Counted from the stretch's first letter, positions 7,691 through 16,712 are shown. The stretch is DNA of 64,000 bases from Chloroflexota bacterium (GCA_014874485.1 JADBJK010000052.1:1-64000), one strand, 5' to 3'. The notes: a model not told the origin generated them from the letters alone. Numbers and translations: made by a program.

Positions 7691-7760
7691 CCTTCTCACG
7701 CATTGCGAGCGAAGCGAAGCAATTTCGGTCGGCGAGATTCTTCGGCGCTGCGCGCCTCAG

Positions 7761-7786
7761 TAGGGACAATTCATGAATTGTCCCTA
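7761..7786. repeat. 26-bp palindrome, family P2, copy 1
   Basis: Perfect palindrome with half-site TAGGGACAATTCA, embedded in the composite repeat. Identical copies are at 8043-8068 and 21018-21043. Confidence 0.95.
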
Positions 7787-8042
7787 CGGGCGCTCTGCGC
7801 CCTCGCAATGACAACCTTTACCTGTCATGCTGAGCGGAGCGAAGCATCTCGGTCGGCGGGATTCTTCGCGGCTTCGCCGCCCAGAATGACAGCCCATCTG
7901 TCATTGCGAGCGAAGCGAAGCAATCTCACGATTGGAGATTGCTTCGGGCGCTGCGCGCCCTCGCAATGACAACCTTTACCTGTCATGCTGAGCGGAGCGA
8001 AGCATCTCGGTCGGCGGGATTCTTCGGCGCTGCGCGCCTCAG

Positions 8043-8068
8043 TAGGGACAATTCATGAATTGTCCCTA
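8043..8068. repeat. 26-bp palindrome, family P2, copy 2
   Basis: Identical to 7761-7786, half-site TAGGGACAATTCA, again placed between a GCGCCTCAG and a GGGCGCT segment of the composite repeat. Confidence 0.95.
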
Positions 8069-8146
8069 CGGGCGCTGTGCGCCCTCGCAATGACAACGCC
8101 CCTGTGGAGGGGTAGTGGGAATGCTTCGCGGAGCGCCCTCGGCGGC

Positions 8147-8650
8147 TCACCAGCCCTCAATGAACTTGCGCCACTCCTTGTATTCGTCCAGATAGTGGCG
8201 GAACAGGTACAGGCTGTTGGCGCGGGGCTCAAACGCCGGCCGCAGCAGGCGCATCTGGGCTTCCTGCGGCGTCCGCCCGCCCTTGCGCCGGTTGCACGCG
8301 GGGCACGCCGACACCAGGTTGTCCCACGTGGGCGTGCCGCCGCGGTGGCGCGGAATCACGTGGTCCACCGTGAGGTGCTTGGACGGCTGGCCGCAGTACT
8401 GGCACGTGTAGTTGTCGCGGCGGAAGATTTCCTTCTTGCTGAGCCGGACGCGCGGATAGGGCCGCATGACGGTGCGGTGGAGGCGAATCACCGACGGGCG
8501 CGGCAGCAGGGCCGAGGGCGTGCGGACGTACCCACGGCCGTTCTCCACGACCTCGGCCTTGCCCAGGTACAGCAGCGTCATGGCCCGACGGGTACTGCAA
8601 ACGTGCAGCGGCTGGAAGTTGTGATTGAGCACCAAGACGGGGGTATGCAC
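8147..8650 (-). CDS. HNH endonuclease family protein
   Basis: 167 residues from a GTG at 8650, chosen because GGGGGAGGAG lies 5-6 bases upstream and because the family starts with a PVLVLNxNxxPL segment. Typical stand-alone HNH layout: an N-terminal VHTPVLVLNHNFQPLHVCSTRRA region, then CQYCG and CPACN zinc-binding pairs flanking the HNH core VDHVIPRHRGG...TWDNLVSACPACNRRKGGRTPQEA. It should bind DNA and cut it with a single metal ion. Such genes are common as solitary chromosomal copies in Chloroflexota and cyanobacteria; their biological role is not established. Dispersed repeats lie on both sides. Confidence 0.88.
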   Translation of the reverse strand: MHTPVLVLNHNFQPLHVCSTRRAMTLLYLGKAEVVENGRGYVRTPSALLPRPSVIRLHRTVMRPYPRVRLSKKEIFRRDNYTCQYCGQPSKHLTVDHVIPRHRGGTPTWDNLVSACPACNRRKGGRTPQEAQMRLLRPAFEPRANSLYLFRHYLDEYKEWRKFIEGW

Positions 8651-8889
8651 CTTTCTCCTCCCCCAGCGGAACAACCGTTTGGCCCACTGTTGCCGCGTAT
8701 TCTAGCACGGTTTTCGGCGGGCACAAAATGGGCTGGGCGGCGGAATAGCGCCGAGTTTGTTGTGTCTGTCATTGCGAGGGCGCGCAGCGTCGGAAGCAAT
8801 CTCCGGCGAACTGTCATTCTGAGGCGCGGAGCGCCGAAGAATCTCGCCGACCGAAATTGCTCCGCTTCGCTGGCAAGGACGTGAGAAGG

Positions 8890-8924
8890 CACGTGCGACG
8901 CACCTCGGAGGTGCGTCGCACGTG
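8890..8924. repeat. 35-bp palindrome, family P1, copy 2
   Basis: Same as 7656-7690 but in the other flanking context: GAAGG before it and GGGATTGCTT after it. Confidence 0.95.
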
Positions 8925-9199
8925 GGGATTGCTTCCTTCGCTCGCAATGACAGATAGGATGTCATTGCGAGGGCGCGCAGCGCCCGAAGCAATCTCCGAG
9001 CGTGGGATTGCTTCGCTTCGCTCGCAATGACAGCGTTGATCTGTCATTCTGAGGCGCGCAGCGCCCGAAGCAATCTCCGAGCGTGGGATTGCTCCGCTTC
9101 GCTCGCAATGACAGCATTGATCTGTCATTCTGAGGCGCGGAGCGCCGAAGAATCTCGCCGACCGAGATGCTCCGCTTCGCTGGCAAGGACGTGAGAAGG

Positions 9200-9234
9200 C
9201 ACGTGCGACGCACCTCGGAGGTGCGCCGCACGTG
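9200..9234. repeat. 35-bp palindrome, family P1, copy 3
   Basis: Matches copy 2 except for one transition in the right arm (GTGCGCCGCA instead of GTGCGTCGCA), leaving one mismatch in the stem. Confidence 0.93.
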
Positions 9235-9377
9235 GGGATTGCTTCCTTCGCTCGCAAGGACAGATGGGCGTGCCTTTGGGGGACACCGAGCGCGCGGCAC
9301 AATGCCCGCGATGGCCACTCCCAGCATTCGCGTTCATTCGCGCGATGCGTGGATTCCGCCCTCGCGATTCCGACACC

Positions 9378-10052
9378 TCACGGGGAAGGCGGCTGCTCCG
9401 GGCAACTGAACACGTAGCCGATGCCGCGCACGGTGCGGATGTATTCGGGGTGGCACGGGTCCGCTTCCAACTTCTTGCGGAGCCAGCGGACGTGCACGTA
9501 GATGGTGCGGATATAGCCCATGTAGGTCGTGTCCCAGACCGCTTCCAGAATCTGCTTCTTGGACAGGACCTCCCGAGGACGGGTCATAAAGAACTCCAGA
9601 AGGCGGAACTCCTTGGGGGTCAGCGGGTGCTTTTCCTCCCCCTTCCACACGCACTGGTTTTCGTAGTCCAGCATCAGGTTGCCCATTTGGATGGGGCCGG
9701 GTTTCTGTGCGGACAGAAGGCGACGCACATGGTAGAGGATGCGGCGGGTGGTGGCCGGACGCTCCAGCACGCGCTGGTTCTCCGCCTCGGGCACGTGAAC
9801 GCCGACGGGCGGCACGAACACCAGCGGCGTGAACCCGATGGCCCGGCGCAGGGAGTTGCCGAAAGTCTGGGGCGAAGCCGAGTGGCCGTTCAGGCTGAGC
9901 ACGACCAGGGCGTACCCCTGGCCCTGCGCCATCCGCAGAGTCTTGCGGCTCGGAGGGGCCATCTGCACCTGGAATCCGGCGCGCTGCAAAGAAGCCTGAA
10001 TCTTCTCCGCTTCCAGGAGGTCATCATCTATCAGCAGAATCTTGGTCTCCAT
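9378..10052 (-). CDS. Atypical OmpR-type response regulator lacking the phospho-Asp
   Basis: 224 residues: a receiver-like domain (1-115) and a winged-helix DNA-binding domain (about 120-215, with LTPKEFRLLEFF and IRTVRGIGYVF). The acidic triad DDD is at 9-11. The position of the phospho-acceptor Asp is Ser53 (ALVVLSLNG), and the switch Lys is not recognisable, so it is probably not controlled by phosphorylation. No histidine kinase is adjacent. Atypical receivers of this sort are known to sense ligands or act as constitutive regulators. A strong promoter (10202-10230) leaves a leader of about 140 nt that can form a GTCCC/GGGAC hairpin. Confidence 0.87.
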   Translation of the reverse strand: METKILLIDDDLLEAEKIQASLQRAGFQVQMAPPSRKTLRMAQGQGYALVVLSLNGHSASPQTFGNSLRRAIGFTPLVFVPPVGVHVPEAENQRVLERPATTRRILYHVRRLLSAQKPGPIQMGNLMLDYENQCVWKGEEKHPLTPKEFRLLEFFMTRPREVLSKKQILEAVWDTTYMGYIRTIYVHVRWLRKKLEADPCHPEYIRTVRGIGYVFSCPEQPPSP

Positions 10053-10201
10053 AGGCGATGTCCGACAACCGTCTCACCGCAGCGTGTCTATTGTCCCGTC
10101 GCAGGGACAGAAACGCCCCTGGGCGAGCCGCTGCTCCACAGATTCTGGTGGCAATGGAGGTGGAAATCCCTGGCTTTGCGAGTTCCCCCGTCCGCGCAAC
10201 T

Positions 10202-10230
10202 ATTATAACGCATCTGCGGCCGCTTGGCAA
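10202..10230 (-). promoter_or_regulatory. Promoter of atypical response regulator (TTGCCA-N17-TATAAT)
   Basis: On the minus strand TTGCCA (10230-10225), 17 bases, TATAAT (10207-10202). Start predicted near 10195. Same hexamer pair as the promoters at 375 and 5618. Confidence 0.75.
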
Positions 10231-10282
10231 CAGCGGAAACGGCTTTCAGACAGAATTCACGCACATGTCAGACAAACGCCGT

Positions 10283-10311
10283 TTGACCCGCCTTGCCGAA
10301 TGGGCTATAAT
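10283..10311 (+). promoter_or_regulatory. Promoter of GT2/YfhO-flippase operon (TTGACC-N17-TATAAT)
   Basis: TTGACC at 10283-10288, 17-base spacer, TATAAT at 10306-10311. The start near 10318 gives a leader of about 28 nt before the ATG at 10346. Confidence 0.8.
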
Positions 10312-10345
10312 CGCACCACCACCCTATGCCAAGAAGGGACGCTTG

Positions 10346-11092
10346 ATGACGGACGAAAACCGTTTGACCATGGTGGTTATCCCAACCTACAACGAGGCCG
10401 AGAATCTGCCCACCATCGTGGCAGAACTGTTCGCCCAGCCGGTGGAGAACTTGGAGATCCTGGTGGTGGACGATGCTTCGCCGGACGGGACCGGCGAGGT
10501 GGCCGAGGCGCTGGCCGCCCGCTACCCAGGCCGCCTGCACGTCATCCACCGCCCGGGCAAGTTGGGCCTGGGCACCGCCTACGTTACGGGCTTTCGGTAC
10601 GCCATGGCCCGCGGCGCCGATTACATCATCCAGATGGACGCCGACTTCTCCCACTCGCCGAACTACATTCCGGCCTTCCTGGAGAAGATACGGGACTACG
10701 ACGTCGTGGTCGGCTCGCGCTACGTAGAGGGCGGGCGGCTGGACGAGCAGTGGGGGGTGGGCCGCTATCTCCTGAGTTGGTTCGCCAACAGCGTGTACAC
10801 GCGGCTGATTCTCGGCATCCGCACGCGCGACGCCACCGCCGGCTTCAAGTGCTGGCGGCGCCAGGCGCTGGAGCGCATTGACCTGGACCGCGTGCACTCT
10901 GGCGGGTACATCTTCCAGGTGGAGATGGCCTACCTGAGCGAGAAGTTAGGGCTGCGAATTCTGGAGATTCCCATCTTCTTTGAGGACAGGCGCATCGGCA
11001 AGTCCAAAATGACGATACCCGTGAAGTTTGAGGCCGCGTGGCGCGTGTTTGAAATCCGTTGGCGGTATCGGCGGCTCCGAGGGGGCGGGTGA
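10346..11092 (+). CDS. Polyprenol-phosphate mannosyltransferase-like glycosyltransferase (GT2)
   Basis: Transfers a hexose from a nucleotide sugar to a polyprenyl phosphate at the cytoplasmic face, making donors for periplasmic glycosylation. 248 residues from the ATG at 10346 (AAGAAGGGA upstream). GT-A fold motifs: [13 protein letters not shown] (10-22), VDDASPDGT (about 40), [10 protein letters not shown] (about 100), and the DPM1-like [13 protein letters not shown] and [16 protein letters not shown]. There is no C-terminal membrane domain, as in the soluble Dpm1 class. The stop overlaps the GTG start of the next gene (GTGA), so the two are translationally coupled. The partner is a large flippase fusion, which suggests a lipid-linked sugar pathway. 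Confidence 0.92.
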   Translation: MTDENRLTMVVIPTYNEAENLPTIVAELFAQPVENLEILVVDDASPDGTGEVAEALAARYPGRLHVIHRPGKLGLGTAYVTGFRYAMARGADYIIQMDADFSHSPNYIPAFLEKIRDYDVVVGSRYVEGGRLDEQWGVGRYLLSWFANSVYTRLILGIRTRDATAGFKCWRRQALERIDLDRVHSGGYIFQVEMAYLSEKLGLRILEIPIFFEDRRIGKSKMTIPVKFEAAWRVFEIRWRYRRLRGGG

Positions 11093-14000
11093 GCAGCATC
11101 AAGGCTCGTATCGGCGCAGCATATGGCTTCTGGCAATCCTCGCGCGGGCGCAGGCTGCTCCCTGTTCTAGGGTTTGTCCTGCTCCCGCTGGTGTTCTTCT
11201 GGCCGGTGCTGGTCGGCGGCAAGACCCTGCTGCCCGCCGACAACCTGTTCGCCTTTGAGCCGTGGCGCACCTTCGCCGCCTCGCTGGGCGTCCAGGTTCC
11301 CCACAACGAACTGCTGAGCGACCTCATCTTGGAGAACTACGTCTGGAAGCAGTTTATCCTGCAGTCTCTGCACCAGCGGCAGATTCCCCTGTGGAACCCC
11401 TACCTGTTCGCGGGGGTTCCGTTCCTGGCGGCGGGACAGCACTCGGCGATGTACCCGCTGAGCGTCGTGTACTACGTCCTGCCGCTGCCGCTCGCCTACG
11501 GCGTGTTCACGTACATCCACTTCGTCCTGGCGGGCCTGTTCACGTACCTGTTCGTGCGGTCGCTGGGGGCGAGCCGCGCCGGGGCGTTCGTCGCGGGGGT
11601 GGCGTTCACCTTCAGCGCCTTCATGGTGGTGAGCGTGGACTTCCCCATGATCGTCGCGGCGGTTACGTGGCTCCCGTTCCTGCTGTGGGTGGCGGAGAAA
11701 CTGCTGCGGCTGGCCGAGGATGGCGCAAGCCTCTGGAAGGCCGTGCCCTGGGTGCTCATCGGGGCCGCCGGCCTGGGGATGCAGATTCTGGCCGGGCACG
11801 TGGAGATCATGGTGTACGTGGCCATCATCCTGGCCTACTACGCGGCGGGGCGGATCGTAGCCCTGTGGGTGCGGCATCGGCGAGCCTTCTGGCCGATGGC
11901 GGGGCGGGCAATCGCCTCCCTCGCGGCGCTGGCCGTGCTGGGCATCGGCCTGGGCGCGGTGCAGTGGATTCCCTTGTACGAACTGGTGCGCCAGAACTTC
12001 CGCCAGGGGGCCGCGAGTTACCAGCAGGTCGTGGGTTGGGCCTATCCCTGGCGGCAGATCATCACGTTCTTCGTGCCGGACTTCTTCGGCAACCCCAGCC
12101 ACCACCAGTACTTTGACCTGTTCCGCTGGCAGGTGGTGCCCGTTACCACCAACGCCCTCGGCGAACCCATCACCGAAATCGCGTGGACGAAGGGGCTGCC
12201 CACGTGGAAGAACTACGTGGAGGCGGGGAGTTACGTGGGCATCCTGCCGCTCCTGCTGGCCGTCATCGCGGTCATCCGCAAGCGCGGCGCGGCGGTCTGG
12301 ATTTTCGCGTCGCTCGCCGTCGTGTCCGTGCTCATGGCGTTCGGCACGCCGCTGTACGCGCTGTTCTTCTACGGGGTCCCTGGGGCCAATCAACTGCATT
12401 CGCCGTTCCGCTGGGTCTTCGCCTACACGTTCAGCATCGCCGCGCTGGCGGGGCTCGGCGTTACGGCCCTAACCGAACGGGCGGGCGCGTCCGAGCGCGG
12501 GCTTCGGGCCGTGCGGCGGCTGGCGGCGCTCGCGGCAGGAGCCGGGGCGCTGGGCCTGGCGGCGCTCCTGCTGTCGCGTGCGCTGGGCGGGGTCTCGCTG
12601 CGCCTGGCCGACCGCTTCGTGCAGACGCAGGGGCTGGCCCAGCGGGCCTTCGCCGATGGCGCCATGCTCTACTCGTACCAGTTCCGCAACTTCTTCCTGT
12701 TCGGCCTGTTCCTGCTCCTGTCGGGCCTGGTCGTCTGGTGGGCGCTGCGGGCGCGGGGGGTCGCATGGAAGGTCTGGGCTGCGGCCGTCGTCGTCCTGGA
12801 CCTGTTCGTCGTGGGCATCGGCTTCAACCCCCGAACCGACCCGTCGCTGCTCCAGTTCAAGCCGCCGGTGGTGGAGTTTCTCCAGCGGGACCAAAGCCTG
12901 TGGCGGTTCACGACGTTCATCGCGCCCGGCGAGAAGCCGTTCAACGCCAATTCGGGCATGATCTTCGGGTTCCAGGACATCCGGGGCTACGACTCCATCA
13001 TCCCCAGGCAGTACGTGGAGTACATGGGATGGATTGAGCCGCAGGACGAACTGCTGTACAACCGCATCGCGCCGCTGTCGGAGCCGAACTCGCTGGACTC
13101 GCCGCTGCTGCACCTGCTGAACGTGAAGTACGTCATCACGACGCAGGAGATTGACCGCCCGGGCTACAAACTGGTTTACGGCGGCGAGGTGCGGGTGTAC
13201 GAGAACGAGAACGCCATGCCCCGCGCGTTTGCGCTGCCCGCTGCCTCTGCGGTAGTCGTGCCGCGCGACAAGGTCGGCGACGCGCTGAAGCGGTACGACC
13301 CGCGCGAGCACGTGGTGCTGGAAGAGGAGCAGGGGTTTGCCGCGCGGGGGCCTGCCCGACCAGCCCGCTACGCGCCCGTGGCCGTGGAAGGCTACTCGGG
13401 CAACGAGGTGTTCCTGAAGGCGAGCCTGGCCGAGCCGAGCCTGGTGGTGCTGGCCGACAGTTACTTCCCCGGCTGGAAAGCCTACAGCCGAGCCGAGGGC
13501 GACGCCGACGAGCGCGAGTTGACCATCTACCGCGCCGACGGCAACTTCCGCGCCGTGTACCTGGAGCCAGGGACGTACACGATTCGCTTCAAGTACTCGC
13601 CCATGTCGTTCAAACTGGGGCTGTACACCTCGTTCCTGGCCGCCATGTCCATGCTGCTGCTGGCGGTGTTCGCCGTGTGGCGGCGATTCTACCGCGCCGA
13701 CGCGGGCGACTCGGCGGTGAAGCGCGTGGCCAAGAACAGCCTGGTGCTGATGGGCATGTCGCTGCTCAACCGCTTCATAGACCTGGTCTTCGCCATGCTC
13801 ATGCTGCGCATCCTTGCCCCCGTGGGCGCGGGGCGCTACCAGACGGCCGTCAACCTCATCGGCTACTTTGAGATTCTCGTCCTGTTCGGCCTGGGGACGC
13901 TCCTCACCCGCGAGGCGTCCAAGAAGCCCGAAGAGCAGCGGCGCTACCTGGGCAACACGCTGGTGCTGCGACTGCTCCTGTGGGCCGTGTCCCTGCCCGT

Positions 14001-15207
14001 CCTGGCGGGAATCCTGGTGCTTTCGGCGCGGGTCGGCAACATGGCCATGGAGACGGTCTGGGCGGTGCTGCTGTTCAGCCTGGGCCTCATCTTCAGCAGT
14101 TTCGCCGAGGCCATCTCGTCGGTGTTCTACGCCCACGAGCAGATGGAGTACCCCGCCGCCATCTCGTCGGTTACCACTATCCTGCGGGTGATGCTGGGGG
14201 CGTTGGTGCTGCTCGTGGGGTGGGGCGTCATCGGGCTGGCCGCCGTGTCGGTGGTGGTCAACGTCGTTACGCTGCTCATCCTGGGCGTCCTGGCGGCGCG
14301 GTTCTACTTCCGCCCGCGCCTGGAATTTGAGCCAACCTTCGGCCGCCGCCTCCTGTCCGACTCGTACCCGCTGATGATCAACCACCTGCTGGCGACCATC
14401 TTCTTCCGCATTGACATTCAGTTCCTCCAGCAGTACCGAGGCGACGCGGAGGTGGGCTACTACTCGGCGGCGCACCGCTGGATTGACGCGCTGCAAATCG
14501 TGCCGTCCTACTTCACGCTGGCCATCTTCCCGCTCATGTCGCGCTACGCCGAGTCGGCGCGGGAGTCGCTGGTGCGCGCCTACATCCTGTCGCTGCGGCT
14601 GCTGCTGATGTTCATCCTGCCAGTTACCGTCATCACGCTGTTCATCTCGCGCGAACTGATCGCGCTGCTGGGCGGGAGCCAGTACCTGCCCCAGTCCATG
14701 ATCGCGCTGCAATTGCTGATCCTGTCGCGGCCCTTCGGGTTCATCAACGCCGTTACCCAGTACGTGCTCATCGCCATTGACCAGCAACGGTTCCTGACCA
14801 AGGCGTTCCTCATCGGCATGACGTTCAACGTGGTGATGAACTTCCTGTTCGTTCCGAAGTACGGATATCAGGCGGCGGCTGCGATTCTCATCTTCTCGGA
14901 AATCGCGCTCCTGCTGCCGTTCTACTACGCCGTGCGCAAGCACCTGACGCGCGTGCCGTGGCTGGGGATTGCCTGGCAGCCACTGGTGGCGTCGCTGGCG
15001 TGCGCGGGCGTCCTGTGGGCGGTGCGGCCCATCAGCCTGCTGCTGGGGCTGCTGCTGGCGGTGGTGGCGTACCCTGTAGTCCTGTGGCTCGTGGGTGGGT
15101 TCCGCGCCCAGGATCTGAGCGTGGTGTGGGATGCCATCCCAGCGGGGCGGTTGCGGCGACTGCTGCGCGGGCGCGTTTTCACCGCAGAGGAAAAGAGTAC
15201 CCTCTGA
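11089..15207 (+). CDS. YfhO-type membrane protein fused to a polysaccharide flippase
   Basis: 1372 residues in one uninterrupted frame; the GTG at 11089 overlaps the upstream stop and has GAGGGGG before it. The N-terminal part (about 1-860) matches the YfhO family: [11 protein letters not shown] and [18 protein letters not shown] loops, many membrane helices, then an extracytoplasmic region ending in SYFPGWKAY...[22 protein letters not shown] and a last helix. YfhO proteins have a GT-C-like fold and take part in glycosylating wall polymers. The C-terminal part (about 870-1355) is a 12-14 helix MOP/Wzx-type flippase ([17 protein letters not shown]...[15 protein letters not shown]). The fusion suggests that flipping of a lipid-linked sugar and its use are coupled. 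The last residues, FTAEEKSTL, are encoded by an inserted inverted repeat. Confidence 0.88.
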   Translation: MSSIKARIGAAYGFWQSSRGRRLLPVLGFVLLPLVFFWPVLVGGKTLLPADNLFAFEPWRTFAASLGVQVPHNELLSDLILENYVWKQFILQSLHQRQIPLWNPYLFAGVPFLAAGQHSAMYPLSVVYYVLPLPLAYGVFTYIHFVLAGLFTYLFVRSLGASRAGAFVAGVAFTFSAFMVVSVDFPMIVAAVTWLPFLLWVAEKLLRLAEDGASLWKAVPWVLIGAAGLGMQILAGHVEIMVYVAIILAYYAAGRIVALWVRHRRAFWPMAGRAIASLAALAVLGIGLGAVQWIPLYELVRQNFRQGAASYQQVVGWAYPWRQIITFFVPDFFGNPSHHQYFDLFRWQVVPVTTNALGEPITEIAWTKGLPTWKNYVEAGSYVGILPLLLAVIAVIRKRGAAVWIFASLAVVSVLMAFGTPLYALFFYGVPGANQLHSPFRWVFAYTFSIAALAGLGVTALTERAGASERGLRAVRRLAALAAGAGALGLAALLLSRALGGVSLRLADRFVQTQGLAQRAFADGAMLYSYQFRNFFLFGLFLLLSGLVVWWALRARGVAWKVWAAAVVVLDLFVVGIGFNPRTDPSLLQFKPPVVEFLQRDQSLWRFTTFIAPGEKPFNANSGMIFGFQDIRGYDSIIPRQYVEYMGWIEPQDELLYNRIAPLSEPNSLDSPLLHLLNVKYVITTQEIDRPGYKLVYGGEVRVYENENAMPRAFALPAASAVVVPRDKVGDALKRYDPREHVVLEEEQGFAARGPARPARYAPVAVEGYSGNEVFLKASLAEPSLVVLADSYFPGWKAYSRAEGDADERELTIYRADGNFRAVYLEPGTYTIRFKYSPMSFKLGLYTSFLAAMSMLLLAVFAVWRRFYRADAGDSAVKRVAKNSLVLMGMSLLNRFIDLVFAMLMLRILAPVGAGRYQTAVNLIGYFEILVLFGLGTLLTREASKKPEEQRRYLGNTLVLRLLLWAVSLPVLAGILVLSARVGNMAMETVWAVLLFSLGLIFSSFAEAISSVFYAHEQMEYPAAISSVTTILRVMLGALVLLVGWGVIGLAAVSVVVNVVTLLILGVLAARFYFRPRLEFEPTFGRRLLSDSYPLMINHLLATIFFRIDIQFLQQYRGDAEVGYYSAAHRWIDALQIVPSYFTLAIFPLMSRYAESARESLVRAYILSLRLLLMFILPVTVITLFISRELIALLGGSQYLPQSMIALQLLILSRPFGFINAVTQYVLIAIDQQRFLTKAFLIGMTFNVVMNFLFVPKYGYQAAAAILIFSEIALLLPFYYAVRKHLTRVPWLGIAWQPLVASLACAGVLWAVRPISLLLGLLLAVVAYPVVLWLVGGFRAQDLSVVWDAIPAGRLRRLLRGRVFTAEEKSTL

Positions 15208-15240
15208 TTCTCTCCGCGCCCTCTGCGTCTCCGCGGTGAA
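15178..15240. repeat. Inverted-repeat element supplying a gene 3' end (CCGCAGAG family)
   Basis: TTCACCGCAGAGG (15178-15190) is mirrored by CCTCTGCGTCTCCGCGGTGAA (15220-15240). The element overlaps the last 10 codons and stop of the YfhO-flippase gene. A GTCAGGCGAA direct repeat follows. Its relative is at 22894-22963. Confidence 0.8.
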
Positions 15241-15273
15241 GTCAGGCGAAGTCAGGCGATTGAGAGCGATGCC

Positions 15274-15804
15274 ATGAAGCCACTGCGAGGCACCGAACTG
15301 AAGCGGTTCCACCGCGAGGTGCGGCGGGAGTTCCCCCTCGCCCATCGCATCGTCGCCATCCTCCAGAGCGTGGAGTATCCCGTCAACGTCGGCTCCATCT
15401 TCCGCATCGCCGACGCCGCCGCGCTGGATGAACTCATCCTGTGCGGCATCACGCCCACGCCCGAGAACCCGACCGTGGCGAAGGTGGGCCGGGGCAAGCA
15501 CGCCCGCGTCCCCTGGCGCTACGTGGCCGACACCGCCGACGCCATCCGCGAGGTCAAGGCCGAGGGCTACCGCGTGTACGCGCTGGAACTCACCGCCGAC
15601 GCCGTCCCGTACCACGCGGTGGACTGGCCCGAGAAGGTGTGCCTGGTGGTGGGCCACGAGGACCACGGCGTTACCAAGGCCACGCTGGCCCTGTGCGACG
15701 AGGCCGTGTTCATCCCCATGTGGGGCAAGGGCGCATCGCTGAACGTCCACGTGGCGCTGGGGGTCGTGGTGTACCACATCCGGACGCAGGGGCTGGGCCA
15801 GTAG
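15274..15804 (+). CDS. SpoU/TrmH-family RNA 2'-O-methyltransferase
   Basis: Methylates a ribose 2'-OH in tRNA or rRNA with S-adenosylmethionine. 176 residues, a minimal SPOUT catalytic domain with no N-terminal substrate-binding domain. Motif 1 is EYPVNVGSIFRIADA (about 35-48) with the conserved Asn and Arg, motif 2 CLVVGHEDHGV (about 122-132), and motif 3 IPMWGKGASLNVHVALGVVVYH (about 149-170). These are the knot-forming motifs. The ribosome site is weak. The exact target base cannot be told from sequence; TrmL-like (tRNA wobble) or TrmH-like are both possible. Confidence 0.9.
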   Translation: MKPLRGTELKRFHREVRREFPLAHRIVAILQSVEYPVNVGSIFRIADAAALDELILCGITPTPENPTVAKVGRGKHARVPWRYVADTADAIREVKAEGYRVYALELTADAVPYHAVDWPEKVCLVVGHEDHGVTKATLALCDEAVFIPMWGKGASLNVHVALGVVVYHIRTQGLGQ

Positions 15805-15857
15805 CGCCGTGTGTCGGCAGCGGCTATTGGACAAGAGAGCCGAGTTTTCCCCGGCCA

Positions 15858-15886
15858 TTGACGGCTGGCCGTTCAGGGTCTATAAT
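15858..15886 (+). promoter_or_regulatory. Promoter upstream of the small-protein/nucleotidyltransferase pair
   Basis: TTGACG (15858-15863), 17-base spacer, TATAAT (15881-15886). The leader would be about 235 nt. It first shows a GGGCGC/GCGCCC stem (15900-15905 with 15927-15932) and then a dispersed repeat (15974-16084) before the ATG at 16127. Confidence 0.7.
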
Positions 15887-15973
15887 TGATTACGGTCGGG
15901 GGCGCGTGGGGCGATCATCCCAAGGAGCGCCCGGTCCCATCTTCTGTTGGTAAGTTGTCTGCGCAATCGGGTT

Positions 15974-16084
15974 CTGTCGTTGCGAGCGAAGCGGAGCATC
16001 TCAGTTGACGAGATTCTTCGGCGCTGCGCGCCTCAGAATAACAGGTTACCTGGATTGCTTCGGGCGGTGCGCGCCCTCGCATGA
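15974..16084. repeat. Composite dispersed repeat copy, diverged
   Basis: TGTCGTTGCGAGCGAAGCGG opens the unit, CAGAATAACAGG and CCTCGCATGATGG close its two halves. It resembles the CATTGCGAG family with several substitutions, so it is an older copy. Confidence 0.7.
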
Positions 16085-16126
16085 TGGTTGCCGACAGACT
16101 TTGGAACAGAGACCAAGGATGCACAG

Positions 16127-16330
16127 ATGAAAGTGCGACGCATCAGCAAGGTGTACACGAAAGTTCCCGTGGCCGAGCAGCGAAACGATTTCGCCTATTG
16201 GCAGACCCAATCCTACCAGGCGAGACTCGCCGCGCTGGAAGAAATCCGCCGCGAATACCATAGGTGGAAGCACGGTGCTGAACCAAGACTTCAAAGAGTT
16301 TATCATGTCGTTAAACGACAACCTCGTTAG
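16127..16330 (+). CDS. Small conserved protein upstream of nucleotidyltransferase
   Basis: 67 residues from the ATG at 16127: starts MKVRRISKVYTKVP, has a basic/aromatic centre (FAYWQTQSYQARLAALEEIRREYHRW) and ends PRLQRVYHVVKRQPR. From memory, short proteins of this pattern (WxxxxxxxRLxxLEExRRxY then PRLxRVxxVVKR) are found directly upstream of small nucleotidyltransferase genes in many bacteria. I know no biochemical function. It overlaps the next gene by 56 bases, so the two are translated together. It may act as the antitoxin-like or partner half of a two-gene unit; this is inference. Confidence 0.7.
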   Translation: MKVRRISKVYTKVPVAEQRNDFAYWQTQSYQARLAALEEIRREYHRWKHGAEPRLQRVYHVVKRQPR

Positions 16331-16712
16331 GTACTTGGTCATCGGCGGGTATGCGGTTGCCCTTCACGGCTATCCCCGGTACACCAAGGACATAGACATC
16401 TGGATAGAGCCGACGCCCGAAAATGCAGCCAACATGGTGAAGGCTCTGGAACAGTTCGGCTTCGGCTCCCTGGGTCTCAAGGCCGAGGATTTCCTCGTCC
16501 CGGATCAGGTCATACAGCTTGGATACCCGCCCAATCGGATAGACTTGCTGACAACGGCATCCGGTGTAGATTTTGAGACCTGTTACGCCTCGCGGGTGGA
16601 GGTTGAAGTAGATGGGGTTACCGTAAACTTCATAGACCTGCCCAACCTGAAGAAGAACAAGAAAGCAGTAGGGCGGCTGCAGGATTTGGCAGACCTGGAA
16701 AACCTACAGTGA
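16275..16712 (+). CDS. Small nucleotidyltransferase (DUF6036/AbiEii-like)
   Basis: 145 residues from a GTG at 16275 (AGGTGGAAG upstream), lying inside the end of the preceding frame. The pol-beta-like nucleotidyltransferase core is clear: VIGGYAVALHGYPRYTKDIDIWIE (about 22-45) with the GG helix-turn and the paired carboxylates DID, and a third acidic residue in NRIDLL (about 94). The C-terminal part carries FIDLPNLKKNKKAVGRLQDLADLENL, typical of the family. Such proteins may transfer nucleotides to RNA or protein; MenA/AbiEii relatives are toxins that modify tRNA. Whether this one is toxic is not shown by sequence. It pairs with the small protein at 16127. Confidence 0.85.
   Translation: MLNQDFKEFIMSLNDNLVRYLVIGGYAVALHGYPRYTKDIDIWIEPTPENAANMVKALEQFGFGSLGLKAEDFLVPDQVIQLGYPPNRIDLLTTASGVDFETCYASRVEVEVDGVTVNFIDLPNLKKNKKAVGRLQDLADLENLQ

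Larger units (their letters stand above)
7632..8095. repeat. Composite dispersed repeat cluster with nested palindromes
   Basis: Alternating TGTCATTGCGAG / CTCGCAATGACA and CATGCTGAGCGGAGCGAAGC units fill most of 7585-8146. Nested inside are one copy of the 35-bp GACGCACCTC palindrome (7656-7690) and two copies of the 26-bp GGGACAATTC palindrome (7761-7786 and 8043-8068). The stretch from about 7808 to 7868 is almost repeated at 7978-8028. No gene is supported. Confidence 0.85.
8765..9264. repeat. Composite dispersed repeat cluster
   Basis: A head-to-tail mosaic of TGTCATTGCGAG, CATTCTGAGGCGCG(C/G)AGCGCC and GCTTCGCTCGCAATGACA blocks. Units at about 8952-9031 and 9042-9110 are near copies of each other. 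Two P1 palindromes (8890-8924, 9200-9234) are nested inside. The region between the HNH gene and 9378 has no supported gene. Confidence 0.85.

Noticed and set aside
7632-9264. Small proteins encoded in the repeat clusters (for example peptides with SLRAKRSN or ASEAKQS)
   Set aside because: Such peptides recur wherever the CATTGCGAG repeat is translated and come from the repeat in several frames. None has a ribosome site or matches a known family.
10058-10345. N-terminal extension of the polyprenol sugar transferase
   Set aside because: The frame is open upstream to 10058, but the promoter at 10283-10311 and the ribosome site before 10346 lie inside it, and the extension has no homology pattern.
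12469-15858. 1129-codon open frame antisense to the YfhO-flippase gene
   Set aside because: Antisense shadow of a membrane-protein gene. The translation is rich in His, Gln, Arg and Asp with no domains, and it crosses into the SpoU methyltransferase gene on the other strand.
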